Assembly (NCBI RefSeq): GCF_001076885.1
Contig: NZ_JVDT01000084.1
Span: 48,881-112,880 of the forward strand
Length of the DNA stretch: 64,000 nucleotides
Direction: 5' to 3'
Source: Bacillus sp. 522_BSPC
GTDB lineage: Bacteria > Bacillota > Bacilli > Bacillales > Cytobacillaceae
Under the pieces are notes generated by a model that saw only the letters and a list, made by a program, of their open reading frames with translations, did no database searches and was not told where the DNA came from. Shown here one piece after another: positions 51,006 to 60,727 of the stretch. Made by a program: the position numbers and the translations under genes. How positions within the stretch are numbered: position 1 is the stretch's first letter; each line of letters begins with the position of its first letter.

Positions 51006-52286
51006 ATGAGTGTAGCATCGGAAAAAATCACGAAGTATGGAGGCTTTCAATTACATACAGTAAAGACAGAAAAATTTAAAACAAACAATATTGTGGTGAA
51101 ATGGCGAACCCCCATAACAAAAGAAAATGTAACACACCGGGCACTTCTTCCATATGTGATGCAAAATAGTACCGAGAAATATCCCACAACAGCAAAGCTT
51201 CGTTCCTATATCGAAGAGTTATATGGAGCGACCTTTTTTATCGATCTTGCTAAAAAAGGCGAATATCACATTGTTTCGTTTTCATTAGAAATTGTGAATG
51301 AAAAATTTTTATCAGATCCGACTCCTTTATTAAAAAAAGGATTGGAATTTTTAGCGGAGGTTATTTTTCATCCGAATGTCACAGACAATGGTTTTGATCA
51401 AAATGTTATAGAAAATGAGAAGCGTGCTTTAAAGCAAAGAATTCAATCAATCTATGATGATAAAATGCGTTATTCTAATCAACGTGTGATTGATGTAATG
51501 TGTGAAAACGAACCGTATGCACTAAGCGTATATGGAGAAAAAGAAGAGGTGGATAGCATTACACCACAATCCCTTTATTCCTATTATCAAAAGGCACTCG
51601 CAGAGGATCAAATAGATTTGTATATGGTGGGGGATCTAAATGAAGAAGAGGTTGCTTCCTATATCGAAGAGTTATTTCCGTTTAAGGAAAGAACCGCAAA
51701 GTCCATTGACCGCAGAACCCCTCATGAAACAAGAGAAATGAAGGAGGTACGCGAGGTTCAGGATATTAAACAAGGGAAATTAAATATGGGATTCCGTACT
51801 CAGATTGTCTATGGGGACCCTGAATATTTTGCGCTGCAAGTACTAAATGGCATATATGGAGGCTTCTCACATTCAAAATTGTTTATTAATGTCAGAGAAA
51901 AAGAAAGCCTCGCTTATTATGCAGCAAGTCGTCTCGAAAGCCATAAAGGTCTATTGCTAGTTATGTCAGGGATTGATAATCAAAACTACGAGAAAGCAGT
52001 GAAAATTATTAAAGAACAATTGGATCTCATGAAAAAAGGAGAGTTTTCTGATCAGGAAATCATGCAGACAAAAGCAGTGATTCATAATCAAATGCTGGAA
52101 ACATTAGATACCTCCCGTGGGATGATTGAGTTGTTCTATCACAATAGTGTAAGTGACAAATATATCGAAATGGGCGAATGGCTGCAGCAGATGAGTAAAG
52201 TTTCTAAAGAAGAAATTATCGAAGCTGCCAAGAAAATCGAATTGGATACTGTTTATTTCTTAACCGGATCGGAGGGGAATGCATAA
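51006..52286 (+). CDS. ymfF: YmfF, M16-like protein without zinc site
   Basis: A 426-residue M16-fold protein. The HxxEH zinc motif is absent where expected (SYIEELYGATFFIDL region), while the C-terminal MGFRTQIVYGDPEYFALQVLNGIYGG and REKESLAYYAASR are M16-like. Together with YmfH, which has the motif, it probably forms a heterodimer of catalytic and non-catalytic halves, as in mitochondrial processing peptidase; this is inferred. The start ATG 51006 follows GTAGGAGG. The stop overlaps the ymfH start by one base. Confidence 0.93.
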   Translation: MSVASEKITKYGGFQLHTVKTEKFKTNNIVVKWRTPITKENVTHRALLPYVMQNSTEKYPTTAKLRSYIEELYGATFFIDLAKKGEYHIVSFSLEIVNEKFLSDPTPLLKKGLEFLAEVIFHPNVTDNGFDQNVIENEKRALKQRIQSIYDDKMRYSNQRVIDVMCENEPYALSVYGEKEEVDSITPQSLYSYYQKALAEDQIDLYMVGDLNEEEVASYIEELFPFKERTAKSIDRRTPHETREMKEVREVQDIKQGKLNMGFRTQIVYGDPEYFALQVLNGIYGGFSHSKLFINVREKESLAYYAASRLESHKGLLLVMSGIDNQNYEKAVKIIKEQLDLMKKGEFSDQEIMQTKAVIHNQMLETLDTSRGMIELFYHNSVSDKYIEMGEWLQQMSKVSKEEIIEAAKKIELDTVYFLTGSEGNA

Positions 52287-53569
52287 TGGAAAAAATAGAA
52301 TTTGCTCAATTGCAAGAAGAGTTATATTATGAAAAATTAGCGAATGGTCTAAAAGTGTATATTTTACCGAAAAAGGGCTTTAATAAAACATTTTGTACAT
52401 TTACAACAAACTATGGTTCGGTAGATAATACTTTTGTTCCCCTTGATGGTTCTGATTTCACACAAGTCCCTGATGGAATTGCTCATTTCTTAGAGCATAA
52501 GCTTTTTGAAAAAGAAGATGGAGATGTTTTTCAAGATTTCAGCAAGCAGGGAGCAAGTGCGAATGCATTTACTTCTTTTACAAGAACGGCCTATTTATTC
52601 TCAAGCACATCCAATGTTGCCAATAATTTAGAAACATTGATAAACTTTGTGCAAGAGCCTTATTTTACGGAAAAAACAGTGGAAAAGGAAAAAGGAATAA
52701 TCGGGCAAGAAATTACGATGTATGATGATAATCCAGATTGGCGCTTGTATTTTGGATTAATTGGAAATATGTTTGTCAATCATCCAGTGAAAATTGACAT
52801 TGCTGGAACGATTGAATCGATTTCCCATATAACGAAAGATATGCTTTATGAGTGCTATAATACATTTTATCACCCAAGCAATATGCTTCTTTTCATCGTG
52901 GGACCAGTTGATCCAGAAGAATATATGGCCCAAATAAAAGAAAATCAAAACCAAAAAGACTACACGAATCACAGTGAAATAAAACGTAAATTTGCGGAAG
53001 AACCAAAACATGTAAATAAGGAAAAGCAAGTGTTGAAAATGAATGTCCATACGTCTAAATGCCTTGTTGGAATTAAAGGGATTGACGTAGAGCAATCAGG
53101 GAAAGAAATGATGAAACAAGAGTGGAGTATTAATTTATTACTCGATTTTCTTTTTAGTGAAAGCTCAGAGAATTATCAAAACCTTTTCCAAAGTGGTTTA
53201 ATTGATGATACTTTTGCTTATGATTATACGCAGGAGCATGGCTTTGGGTTTGCGATGATTGGTGGAGATACAAGTGATCCTGATGAGTTGGAAGCTTCCA
53301 TCAAAGATATCCTCATGAAAGCGAAAACAGGTGATTTTACAAGCGAGACATTAGAAAGAACAAAGAAAAAGAAAATTGGTTCATTCTTGCGTGCGATTAA
53401 TTCACCAGAATATATTGCGAACCAATTTACACGCTATGCATTTAATGAGATGAATTTATTTGATGTAGTGCCTACTGTGGAGGAAATCACAGTAGAAGAT
53501 ATTAAAAACGCGGCGACTAAATTATTGGAGGAAGACAGAATCACGACATGCCAAGTAGTGCCGAAATAA
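52286..53569 (+). CDS. ymfH: YmfH, M16 family zinc protease
   Basis: 427 residues with the inverted zinc motif HFLEH near residue 68 (IAHFLEHKLFE), the distal Glu in IIGQEITMYDDNPDWR, and the C-terminal M16 domain. Pairing with YmfF is indicated by the overlapping TAATG junction. The SD GGAGGGG lies in ymfF. Cellular substrates are unknown. Confidence 0.95.
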   Translation: MEKIEFAQLQEELYYEKLANGLKVYILPKKGFNKTFCTFTTNYGSVDNTFVPLDGSDFTQVPDGIAHFLEHKLFEKEDGDVFQDFSKQGASANAFTSFTRTAYLFSSTSNVANNLETLINFVQEPYFTEKTVEKEKGIIGQEITMYDDNPDWRLYFGLIGNMFVNHPVKIDIAGTIESISHITKDMLYECYNTFYHPSNMLLFIVGPVDPEEYMAQIKENQNQKDYTNHSEIKRKFAEEPKHVNKEKQVLKMNVHTSKCLVGIKGIDVEQSGKEMMKQEWSINLLLDFLFSESSENYQNLFQSGLIDDTFAYDYTQEHGFGFAMIGGDTSDPDELEASIKDILMKAKTGDFTSETLERTKKKKIGSFLRAINSPEYIANQFTRYAFNEMNLFDVVPTVEEITVEDIKNAATKLLEEDRITTCQVVPK

Positions 53570-53640
53570 TGGGAATGCAGACACAAAGGATGGCTTGCTT
53601 TGTGTCTGTTGCTGTTTAGATAAATAAGGGTGTATATGGA

Positions 53641-54375
53641 GTGAAAAAAGGAATGGGGCAATGGATTTTAGTTACGGGCGCATCTGGTGGAATAGGACAA
53701 GCAATAGCGAAACAGTTGGCTGAAGAAGGGTATTCCCTTTATTTACATTTTCATCAAAATCAACCTGCAATGGATAAGTTACTTGCAGCGTTATCAGGAT
53801 ATGGGGGAGAATATGTTCCCATTCGAGCAGATTTAAAACAACCAGACGCTTATAAGAAAATGGTCGGAAATATTTTTACAATCGATGGCATTGTTCATGC
53901 GAGCGGCATTAGTACATATGGGTTATTTACAGATTTACAGGATAAAGAAATGATGGATTTATGGAGTGTCCACGTTCAATCGATGATGTGTATAACAAGA
54001 GAGCTATTACCAAAAATGCTTTCAAAGCAAAGTGGAAATATTATCGTAATAACAAGTATATGGGGGCAGGTAGGGGCTGCGATGGAAGTGGCTTATTCCG
54101 CTGTAAAAGGAGCACAAATAAGCTTTGTGAAGGCGTTAAGCAAGGAGCTTGCCTACAATGGTATTCGGGTAAATGCAGTTGCGCCTGGCGCCATTGAAAC
54201 AAATATGCTTCAGTCATTTTCGCCAGAGGAAATGCAAATAATCGAAGAAGAAATCCCAATGGGAAGAGTAGGAAGGCCGAAAGAGGTGGCAGAATGCATA
54301 TCATTCTTATTATCAGAGAAATCCTCCTATATGACAGGACAAGTTCTTTCCCTAAATGGAGGATGGCATATGTAA
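53641..54375 (+). CDS. ymfI: YmfI, short-chain dehydrogenase/reductase
   Basis: A classical SDR of 244 residues. The NAD(P) motif TGASGGIGQAIAKQL is near residue 11, NxxG is represented by HASGIS, and the catalytic YxxxK by YSAVKGA. VNAVAPGAIETNM follows. The substrate is unknown; similarity is to FabG-like reductases. GTG 53641 is the annotated start with a modest SD (AAGGGTG). It is 72 bases after ymfH. Confidence 0.92.
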   Translation: MKKGMGQWILVTGASGGIGQAIAKQLAEEGYSLYLHFHQNQPAMDKLLAALSGYGGEYVPIRADLKQPDAYKKMVGNIFTIDGIVHASGISTYGLFTDLQDKEMMDLWSVHVQSMMCITRELLPKMLSKQSGNIIVITSIWGQVGAAMEVAYSAVKGAQISFVKALSKELAYNGIRVNAVAPGAIETNMLQSFSPEEMQIIEEEIPMGRVGRPKEVAECISFLLSEKSSYMTGQVLSLNGGWHM

Positions 54376-54468
54376 TACTTTTTCCAATTGCTTTTCATGC
54401 ATATTATTTCAGGAACTATCCAAAATAATGATGTAATGCACACTTAAGCAATGAAAGGAGTATTTCAT

Positions 54469-54726
54469 ATGTCTATCTTAGAAAATTGGGATCAATGGAA
54501 AGACTTTTTAGCAGATCGTCTTCATCATGCTGAAAACGAGGGAATGAACCAAGCGGTAATAGGAGATCTTGCTTTTCAAATAGGAGATTACCTATCCAAT
54601 CAAGTTCAACCCAAAAACGAACAAGAAAAAATTCTATCTGATCTATGGTCAGTTGCAGATGAACAAGAACAACATGCAATCGCTAATATGATGGTAAAAC
54701 TAGTTCATAATAACGGAACAAAATAA
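54469..54726 (+). CDS. ymfJ: YmfJ (DUF3243)
   Basis: 85 residues, starting MSILENWDQWKDFLADRL, acidic, largely helical, no membrane segment. It matches the YmfJ/DUF3243 family found at this position in Bacillaceae. Function unknown. ATG 54469 follows AAAGGAG; an ATG 18 bases earlier overlaps that SD. Confidence 0.92.
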   Translation: MSILENWDQWKDFLADRLHHAENEGMNQAVIGDLAFQIGDYLSNQVQPKNEQEKILSDLWSVADEQEQHAIANMMVKLVHNNGTK

Positions 54727-54734
54727 TGTTTGTA

Positions 54735-54775
54735 AAAGCTCGATAAATAGAGGAATATTTATCGAGCTTTTTCTG
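54735..54775 (+). terminator. Terminator after ymfJ
   Basis: AAAGCTCGATAAAT pairs with ATTTATCGAGCTTT across AGAGGAAT, followed by T. Confidence 0.92.
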
Positions 54776-54816
54776 TTGGGGATAGGAGGTAGATGGTGTT
54801 TGCTGAATTAGTGACC

Positions 54817-54920
54817 GTCTCTGAAGCCCGAGAGCAAGGAAAGTAGGGTGGAAGGTAACAGAGAGAGCGTCTCTAAGCCTGAAAGCAAGAAAAAGTAGCA
54901 CACAAGGCAACAGAGAAATC
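54817..54920. repeat. Two-unit 52-bp tandem repeat
   Basis: Unit 1 (54817-54868) and unit 2 (54869-54920) are 52 bp each. Shared blocks are GTCTCT, AAGCC, AGCAAG, AAAGTAG, AAGG-AACAGAGA. No frame is conserved across both units. It lies in the 456-base ymfJ-ymfK gap, which has no gene; the last part before ymfK is AT-rich. Confidence 0.75.
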
Positions 54921-55182
54921 CAGTCTAAACCACCAATAAAAATACAACCATTCCCCAAAGCAAAAGCACCTATAAAGGGCAACCATCATCACAACCGTGC
55001 AAGAAGAAAGTATCGCCACTAAACCTCAAATAAAGCACCATTTTTCTAGAAAACAGCTTTTCTGCAAAAAGTCTATCTTTTTTTCTATTTTTATCCCTTT
55101 TTTCTTGATTATTTATACTATTCCTATATGATAGAAATTAAAAGACTAGAAATTTTCACTTGATATTTGTAGGAGGATTTTT

Positions 55183-55974
55183 TTGGAACAGAAGGAATGG
55201 TATTTAGAATACGAAATTCAAAAAAACCGACCTGGTCTATTAGGGGATATCTCCTCTTTACTAGGGATGCTTTCTATCAATATTATTACGATTAATGGGG
55301 TAGACGATGGACGACGCGGCTTATTAATGTTAGCGAAAAATAAGGAACAAATAAAAAGGTTAGAATCTATTCTCTATACTATGGACACAATAAAAGTAAT
55401 CAAGCTTAGAGAACCTTCTTTAAGAGATAAACTTGCGGTGAGACATGGTCGGTATATTCAAAGAGATGCGGATGATAAAAAGACATTTCGATTTGTTCGC
55501 TATGAGCTTGGATTGTTAGTAGATTTTATGGCTGAATTATTTAAAACAGAAGGTCATAAACTAATCGGCATTAGAGGAATGCCACGTGTAGGCAAAACCG
55601 AATCTATTGTTGCGGCCAGCGTTTGTGCAAATAAAAGATGGCTTTTAGTAAGCTCCACCTTGTTAAAGCAGACAATCCGCCATTCCTTAATGCAAGGAGA
55701 ATATAATGAAAACAATTTATTTATCATTGATGGAATTGTATCTTCTAAGCAAATCAATGAGCGACATTGGGCCGTAATTCGAGAAGTGATGCGCCTGCCC
55801 TGTATCAAAGTGGTAGAACATCCCGATGCCTTTGTACATAATACAGAATACACTTTAGACGATTTTGATTATATTATTGAACTAAGACATGAGCAGGGTG
55901 AGGAGATTCTTTATGACGTTCATAAAAAGAATGCTCTTGCCATAGAAAGTGAATTCGAGGGTTTTGATTTTTAG
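55183..55974 (+). CDS. ymfK: YmfK (DUF3388), ACT-like domain plus P-loop
   Basis: 263 residues. The N-terminal ~75 residues resemble an ACT domain (YEIQKNRPGLLGDISSLLGM). A P-loop follows near 130 (GIRGMPRVGKTES). The combination matches YmfK/DUF3388, a conserved Bacillaceae protein of unknown function. TTG 55183 follows TAGGAGGA. It ends 19 bases before rodZ. Confidence 0.9.
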   Translation: MEQKEWYLEYEIQKNRPGLLGDISSLLGMLSINIITINGVDDGRRGLLMLAKNKEQIKRLESILYTMDTIKVIKLREPSLRDKLAVRHGRYIQRDADDKKTFRFVRYELGLLVDFMAELFKTEGHKLIGIRGMPRVGKTESIVAASVCANKRWLLVSSTLLKQTIRHSLMQGEYNENNLFIIDGIVSSKQINERHWAVIREVMRLPCIKVVEHPDAFVHNTEYTLDDFDYIIELRHEQGEEILYDVHKKNALAIESEFEGFDF

Positions 55975-55993
55975 TAAGTTGGAAGGTGTTATC

Positions 55994-56881
55994 TTGAGTG
56001 AATTAGGAAATCGATTAAAGGAAGCTAGAGAAGCAAAAGGACTAACATTAGAGCAATTACAGGAGATTACAAAAATCCAAGTCCGTTATTTAGTTGGCAT
56101 TGAAGAAGGTAATTATAGTATGATGCCAGGTAAATTTTATACACGGGCATTTATCAAACAATACGCTGAAGCGGTCGATTTGGTGCCAGAAGAATTATTT
56201 GAAGAATATAAAGAGGAAGTACCGACAACGGCAAATGATGAGTTACCGCAAAATTTATCGAGAGTGAACTCAAGGAGATCGTTAGACGGAGCAAGTTCCA
56301 AGGTACTTGATATCCTGCCAACTATACTTATAGCTATATTGGTTTTAGCTGTCGCCTTTTTGTTCTGGTATTTTGTGTATGCAAAAGATTCCGATCCAGA
56401 AAAACAGTCTAGTAATGATACGGAACAAAATTCTGTTTATATGAAATCAGATGCATTAAATGAAAAAGAACAAGAAAAAGCAACAGAAGAGAATGCAAAT
56501 AAAGATGAAGAGAAAGTAGTAGAGGAAGAAGAGAAAAAGGTAGAAGAGGAAGAAAAACCAAAACAAGAGATTACTAAAAAAGAAACAGAGGGAAGAACCA
56601 CTACTTATGAGGTAGAAAATGCGGAAAAGTTTGTTGTGAAGCTTGTTTCCACTGGAAAAGTTTGGGTCGATATCCAAAATGGGAAGAACTATTCGTTTTT
56701 CCAAGGTATTCTTGAAAAAGATGGATCTGATACCAAAGAAGTAGATCTATCAAAAGAGACTGAAGCTAATATCATTATCGGAAATAGTCAGGTAGATGTT
56801 TTTGTCAATGATGAGAAATTAGAGTTAGGTGATTCTTCCTCTAGACAAGATCTTGTCATTAAATACGTAAAAGAAGAATAG
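55994..56881 (+). CDS. rodZ: RodZ-like cell shape protein (YmfM)
   Basis: 295 residues: a cytoplasmic helix-turn-helix (GNRLKEAREAKGLTLEQLQ to about 70) of the kind that binds MreB, one membrane helix (about 107-130, VLDILPTILIAILVLAVAF), an acidic Glu/Lys linker, and an extracytoplasmic DUF4115 domain. RodZ links the MreB cytoskeleton to cell wall synthesis. TTG 55994 (MSELGNRL) follows GGAAGGTG; an upstream ATG in frame at 55949 overlaps ymfK. Confidence 0.93.
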   Translation: MSELGNRLKEAREAKGLTLEQLQEITKIQVRYLVGIEEGNYSMMPGKFYTRAFIKQYAEAVDLVPEELFEEYKEEVPTTANDELPQNLSRVNSRRSLDGASSKVLDILPTILIAILVLAVAFLFWYFVYAKDSDPEKQSSNDTEQNSVYMKSDALNEKEQEKATEENANKDEEKVVEEEEKKVEEEEKPKQEITKKETEGRTTTYEVENAEKFVVKLVSTGKVWVDIQNGKNYSFFQGILEKDGSDTKEVDLSKETEANIIIGNSQVDVFVNDEKLELGDSSSRQDLVIKYVKEE

Positions 56882-56906
56882 TCATCCATTCGATGACTAT
56901 TTTTTC
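56877..56906 (+). terminator. Terminator overlapping the rodZ stop
   Basis: AATAGTCATC (56877-56886) pairs with GATGACTATT (56892-56901) across CATTC, followed by T. The stem includes the stop codon. Confidence 0.85.
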
Positions 56907-56997
56907 GCTATTCTAACGTATTTAGGTTATAATACTAATGGTTTTAATTTATTTTTATGGAAGTGGCGATGATCGTCATGGTAATGGAGGATGTAAG

Positions 56998-57576
56998 ATG
57001 AATTTACCAAATAAGATTACGGTAGCAAGAATTTTATTAATCCCTGTCTTTCTAGTAATTATGCTAGTAGATTTTTCTTGGGGAGAGCTAACACTTTTAG
57101 GAGTTACCTTACCGAGGACACATTTTATCGGTGCCTTGATTTTTATTATTGCATCCACAACGGATTGGATTGATGGACACTTTGCAAGAAAATATAATCT
57201 AGTAACTGACTTAGGGAAGTTCCTAGATCCTTTAGCAGATAAATTATTAGTTTCTTCTGCACTAATTGTTTTAGTAGGGTTAGATATGGCGCCTGCGTGG
57301 ATTACTATTGTTATCATCAGTAGAGAATTTGCGGTAACTGGCTTGCGATTAGTACTTGCTGGTGGCGGCGAAGTTGTCGCAGCAAATATGCTAGGAAAAA
57401 TTAAAACATGGGCGCAAATTGTTGCGATATCAGCACTTTTACTACATAACATGATTTTCGAGCTTGTTTCACTGCCATTTGATATCCTTGCACTATGGGT
57501 TGCCTTGATTTTTACAATCTGGTCTGGCTGGGATTATTTTGCAAAAAACAAACAAGCTTTTGTTTCATCCAAATAA
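56998..57576 (+). CDS. pgsA: CDP-diacylglycerol-glycerol-3-phosphate 3-phosphatidyltransferase
   Basis: PgsA makes phosphatidylglycerol phosphate, using the CDP-diacylglycerol produced by CdsA. The 192-residue membrane protein contains the full CDP-alcohol phosphotransferase motif DGxxAR(8)GxxxDxxxD in DWIDGHFARKYNLVTDLGKF and its continuation LDPLADK. ATG 56998 (MNLPNKITVARI) follows GGAGGATG; the upstream frame (to 56938) lies in the leader. The cinA-recA pair follows. Confidence 0.97.
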   Translation: MNLPNKITVARILLIPVFLVIMLVDFSWGELTLLGVTLPRTHFIGALIFIIASTTDWIDGHFARKYNLVTDLGKFLDPLADKLLVSSALIVLVGLDMAPAWITIVIISREFAVTGLRLVLAGGGEVVAANMLGKIKTWAQIVAISALLLHNMIFELVSLPFDILALWVALIFTIWSGWDYFAKNKQAFVSSK

Positions 57577-57675
57577 AATAGAGGAATAAAAATGAGGACA
57601 TCGATTTTACAAGCGAATATTGCTTTATTAATGATGTCCTTTCTTTATGAGCGACAAAAAGGGGGAGCACAAGAG

Positions 57676-58914
57676 ATGAATGCAGAAATTATCGCGGTTG
57701 GCTCAGAATTATTGCTTGGACAAATTGCCAATACAAATGCCCAATTTATTTCCAAGCATTTAGCCGACTTAGGAGTAAATGTTTATTATCATACCGTTGT
57801 GGGAGATAATGCTGCTCGTTTAAAGGAGGCGATTAAAATTGCAGAAAGTAGAGCGCAATTGCTTATTTTTTCAGGAGGACTTGGGCCGACAAAGGACGAC
57901 TTGACAAAAGAAACGATTGCAAATCATCTAGGAAAAGAGCTAGTCTTTGATAAAGCTGCACTTCAATCAATTGAAGACTATTTTATAAAGACAAAACGGA
58001 CAATGACCGAAAATAATAAAAAACAAGCGTTAGTTTTAGAAGGGTGTGAGGTTCTTCCAAATGACCATGGAATGGCTCCTGGTATGTTTCTGAAAAAAGA
58101 CAATCATTTTTATATGCTATTACCTGGACCACCAAAAGAAATCCAGCCAATGTTTGTAAAATATGGATTTCCAGCGGTACAAGAGCAAATGACAAGTAAA
58201 GATGTCATCATTTCGCGTGTGCTTCGCTTTTTTGGTATTGGGGAGTCTTTATTAGAAACAAAAATTGAAGATTTAATTGATGCACAGACAAACCCGACGA
58301 TTGCACCACTTGCAGGCGATGGGGAAGTGACATTGCGTATTACGTGTAAGCATGATTCAGTGGAAGAAGCAGATAAATTAATTGCAAAGACAGAAGAGGA
58401 AATATTCTCTCGAGTAGGCGAATTCTTCTATGGATATGATGACACAACGTTAATGAACGAACTCGCACACGTATTATTAAAGAAAAACTTGACTCTTGCT
58501 GCTGCAGAAAGCTTAACTGGTGGCTTATTTCAACAAGAGGTTACGAGCATTCCTGGTGCCGGAAACATTTTCCAAGGAGGAGTTGTCTGTTATACAAATG
58601 AGGTGAAGAATCAAATCCTTCATGTAAAAGAGGCAACCATACAAGAACATGGCGTTGTTAGTGAACAATGTGCAAAAGAGCTAGCGGAAAATGTTGCAAG
58701 CTTATTAAATGCTGATATTGGCATAAGCTTTACAGGTGTTGCTGGTCCAGATGAACTCGAGGGAAATCCAGTTGGTACCGTTTTTATCGGGATAGCCAAA
58801 AAAGGGGAGCCGACAAAAGTGGAAGCTCTAGTGCTAAGTGGTACTAGAGCTGGTAACCGAATTAGAAGTGTAAAATATGGTCAATATTTTTTATTGAAAA
58901 TGTTGCAGCAATAG
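57676..58914 (+). CDS. cinA: CinA, competence-damage-inducible/nicotinamide mononucleotide deamidase-like
   Basis: 412 residues. The N-terminal MoCF/COG1058 domain ([31 protein letters not shown]) and C-terminal NMN deamidase-like domain ([36 protein letters not shown]) are both complete. CinA is ADP-ribose pyrophosphatase/NMN deamidase in some bacteria; in B. subtilis it is cotranscribed with recA during competence. ATG 57676 follows AAAGGGGGA. The frame is open upstream to 57592. Confidence 0.94.
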   Translation: MNAEIIAVGSELLLGQIANTNAQFISKHLADLGVNVYYHTVVGDNAARLKEAIKIAESRAQLLIFSGGLGPTKDDLTKETIANHLGKELVFDKAALQSIEDYFIKTKRTMTENNKKQALVLEGCEVLPNDHGMAPGMFLKKDNHFYMLLPGPPKEIQPMFVKYGFPAVQEQMTSKDVIISRVLRFFGIGESLLETKIEDLIDAQTNPTIAPLAGDGEVTLRITCKHDSVEEADKLIAKTEEEIFSRVGEFFYGYDDTTLMNELAHVLLKKNLTLAAAESLTGGLFQQEVTSIPGAGNIFQGGVVCYTNEVKNQILHVKEATIQEHGVVSEQCAKELAENVASLLNADIGISFTGVAGPDELEGNPVGTVFIGIAKKGEPTKVEALVLSGTRAGNRIRSVKYGQYFLLKMLQQ

Positions 58915-58989
58915 ACTAAATAGACGGAAGTAAGGGTTTCTTGCTTGCGTCTTACTAGAATAGTGCTTCTCCCACTAGAAATAAAAAAA

Positions 58990-59003
58990 CGAATGAATGT
59001 TCG
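58990..59003. promoter_or_regulatory. LexA/DinR-like SOS box upstream of recA
   Basis: CGAATGAATGTTCG matches the Bacillus SOS box CGAAC-N4-GTTCG in 9 of 10 specified positions. A -10-like TATAAT is at 59046-59051 and an isolated CGAATGAAT half-like sequence is near 59062. Confidence 0.75.
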
Positions 59004-59114
59004 ATTTTTGCTGTACAAATGAAAAGAAAAAAGGTATATTAAGTATATAATCTTTTAAACAACGAATGAATCATGTTAGTTAGATTCATTTTTTATATAA
59101 GGAGGAGAACGTAT

Positions 59115-60158
59115 TTGAGTGATCGTCAAGCTGCATTAGAAATGGCGTTAAAACAAATAGAGAAACAATTCGGTAAAGGTAGTATTATGAAGCTGGGAGA
59201 ACAAGCTGATAGAGTCATTTCTACTAGTCCAAGTGGATCATTAGCTTTAGATGCAGCCCTAGGTGTTGGTGGATATCCAAGAGGTCGTATTGTTGAGATA
59301 TATGGTCCTGAAAGTTCAGGTAAAACAACAGTAGCGCTACATGCTATTGCTGAGGTTCAGGCAAATGGCGGACAAGCAGCATTTATTGATGCAGAGCATG
59401 CATTAGATCCAGTATATGCACAAAAGCTTGGCGTTAATATCGATGAATTATTACTTTCTCAACCAGATACTGGGGAGCAAGCGCTAGAAATTGCAGAGGC
59501 TTTAGTTCGAAGTGGTGCAGTTGATATATTAGTAATTGACTCTGTAGCTGCACTTGTACCAAAAGCAGAGATTGAAGGAGAAATGGGAGATTCACATGTT
59601 GGACTTCAAGCACGCTTAATGTCACAAGCCCTTCGTAAATTATCTGGAGCAATTAATAAGTCAAAAACAATTGCTATTTTTATCAACCAAATTCGTGAAA
59701 AAGTCGGAGTTATGTTCGGAAACCCTGAAACAACTCCTGGCGGACGTGCTTTGAAATTCTATTCATCTGTTCGTCTAGAAGTTCGTCGTGCTGAAACGTT
59801 AAAACAAGGGACAGACATGGTAGGAAACAAAACAAAAATCAAAGTGGTTAAAAATAAAGTAGCACCACCTTTCAAAGTGGCAGAAGTAGATATCATGTAT
59901 GGAGAAGGTATCTCTAAAGAAGGCGAGATTATTGATCTTGGATCAGATCTTGATATTGTTCAAAAGAGTGGCGCTTGGTATTCCTATAATGATGAAAGAT
60001 TAGGACAAGGCCGTGAAAATGCAAAACAATTCTTGAAAGAAAACAAAGAAATGCGTCTAGAAATTCAAAAGAAAATACGTGATCATTACGGGCTAGATAA
60101 AGAAGTAACACTAAAACCTGAAAATGACGACCAAGAACAATTTGAATTAATCGATTAA
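59115..60158 (+). CDS. recA: Recombinase RecA
   Basis: RecA forms filaments on single-stranded DNA, drives homologous pairing and triggers LexA self-cleavage. The 347-residue protein has Walker [10 protein letters not shown] near residue 66, the L2-region [21 protein letters not shown] and [11 protein letters not shown]. The start is TTG 59115 ([17 protein letters not shown]) after AAGGAGGAG; an ATG frame start at 59073 is in the leader. It is intact, without intron. The SOS box upstream predicts LexA control. Confidence 0.98.
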   Translation: MSDRQAALEMALKQIEKQFGKGSIMKLGEQADRVISTSPSGSLALDAALGVGGYPRGRIVEIYGPESSGKTTVALHAIAEVQANGGQAAFIDAEHALDPVYAQKLGVNIDELLLSQPDTGEQALEIAEALVRSGAVDILVIDSVAALVPKAEIEGEMGDSHVGLQARLMSQALRKLSGAINKSKTIAIFINQIREKVGVMFGNPETTPGGRALKFYSSVRLEVRRAETLKQGTDMVGNKTKIKVVKNKVAPPFKVAEVDIMYGEGISKEGEIIDLGSDLDIVQKSGAWYSYNDERLGQGRENAKQFLKENKEMRLEIQKKIRDHYGLDKEVTLKPENDDQEQFELID

Positions 60159-60167
60159 TTGTTTACC

Positions 60168-60209
60168 AAAAGATGGTATAGTGGCATATCCACTTTGCCA
60201 TCTTTTTTT
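60168..60209 (+). terminator. Terminator after recA
   Basis: AAAGATGG pairs with CCATCTTT, with an inner AGTGG/CCACT helix, and T7 follows. Confidence 0.9.
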
Positions 60210-60727
60210 GATTGATTATGAATAAAGTGACGATTAGACTAGCTAATAGAATCTATCGTTTATTCAATGATATTTTATTATAGTTTCAGGCTGCGGGCGA
60301 TAGCAACAAACTTTACGAAAACAGCCTAATTTTAATGAGATTTCTAGAGAAAAACAAACAGAATAAAAGACTCAATTAGGTTTAACAACCCTATTTTCTG
60401 ACCATAATACGGATGATAGGTTAGAATATGATAATCTATTATGTTTAATAGGGAGAAATTTCATACATATATAGGAATAATAGAGCAATTGTTAGAGAAA
60501 AAGGCTAACAAGATAGCCAATGAGAAATAGGTTAATCCTACTAGTTCAAAGTCTTGACAATAAATTGGTACAACTATACAATTGAATTGTATATTTTACA
60601 TTTTTATAAGTATGAAAACCTAGAAAACGATAAAATGACTAGGGAAAATTTCGATTGAAAAAAGGAACATTAAGCCAATACTTTTAAAATCGTAACAAAC
60701 ACAATTTGATAGCAAGAGGAGGTGAAA
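60210..60727 (+). promoter_or_regulatory. recA-rny gap with strong promoter
   Basis: No gene is visible in 60210-60550. The sigma-A promoter TTGACA (60554-60559), 17-base spacer, TACAAT (60577-60582) is the best match in the window and would give an rny leader of about 140 nt. The gene pbpX, present here in B. subtilis, is absent. SD AGGAGGTG precedes rny. Confidence 0.75.

Noticed and set aside
54817..54920. CRISPR array
   Set aside because: Two adjacent 52-bp units with no spacers between them and no cas genes nearby do not make a CRISPR array.
56976..57452. 158-codon frame on the minus strand
   Set aside because: It is opposite pgsA, whose CDP-alcohol motif is intact; the antisense frame has low-complexity, shadow-type composition.
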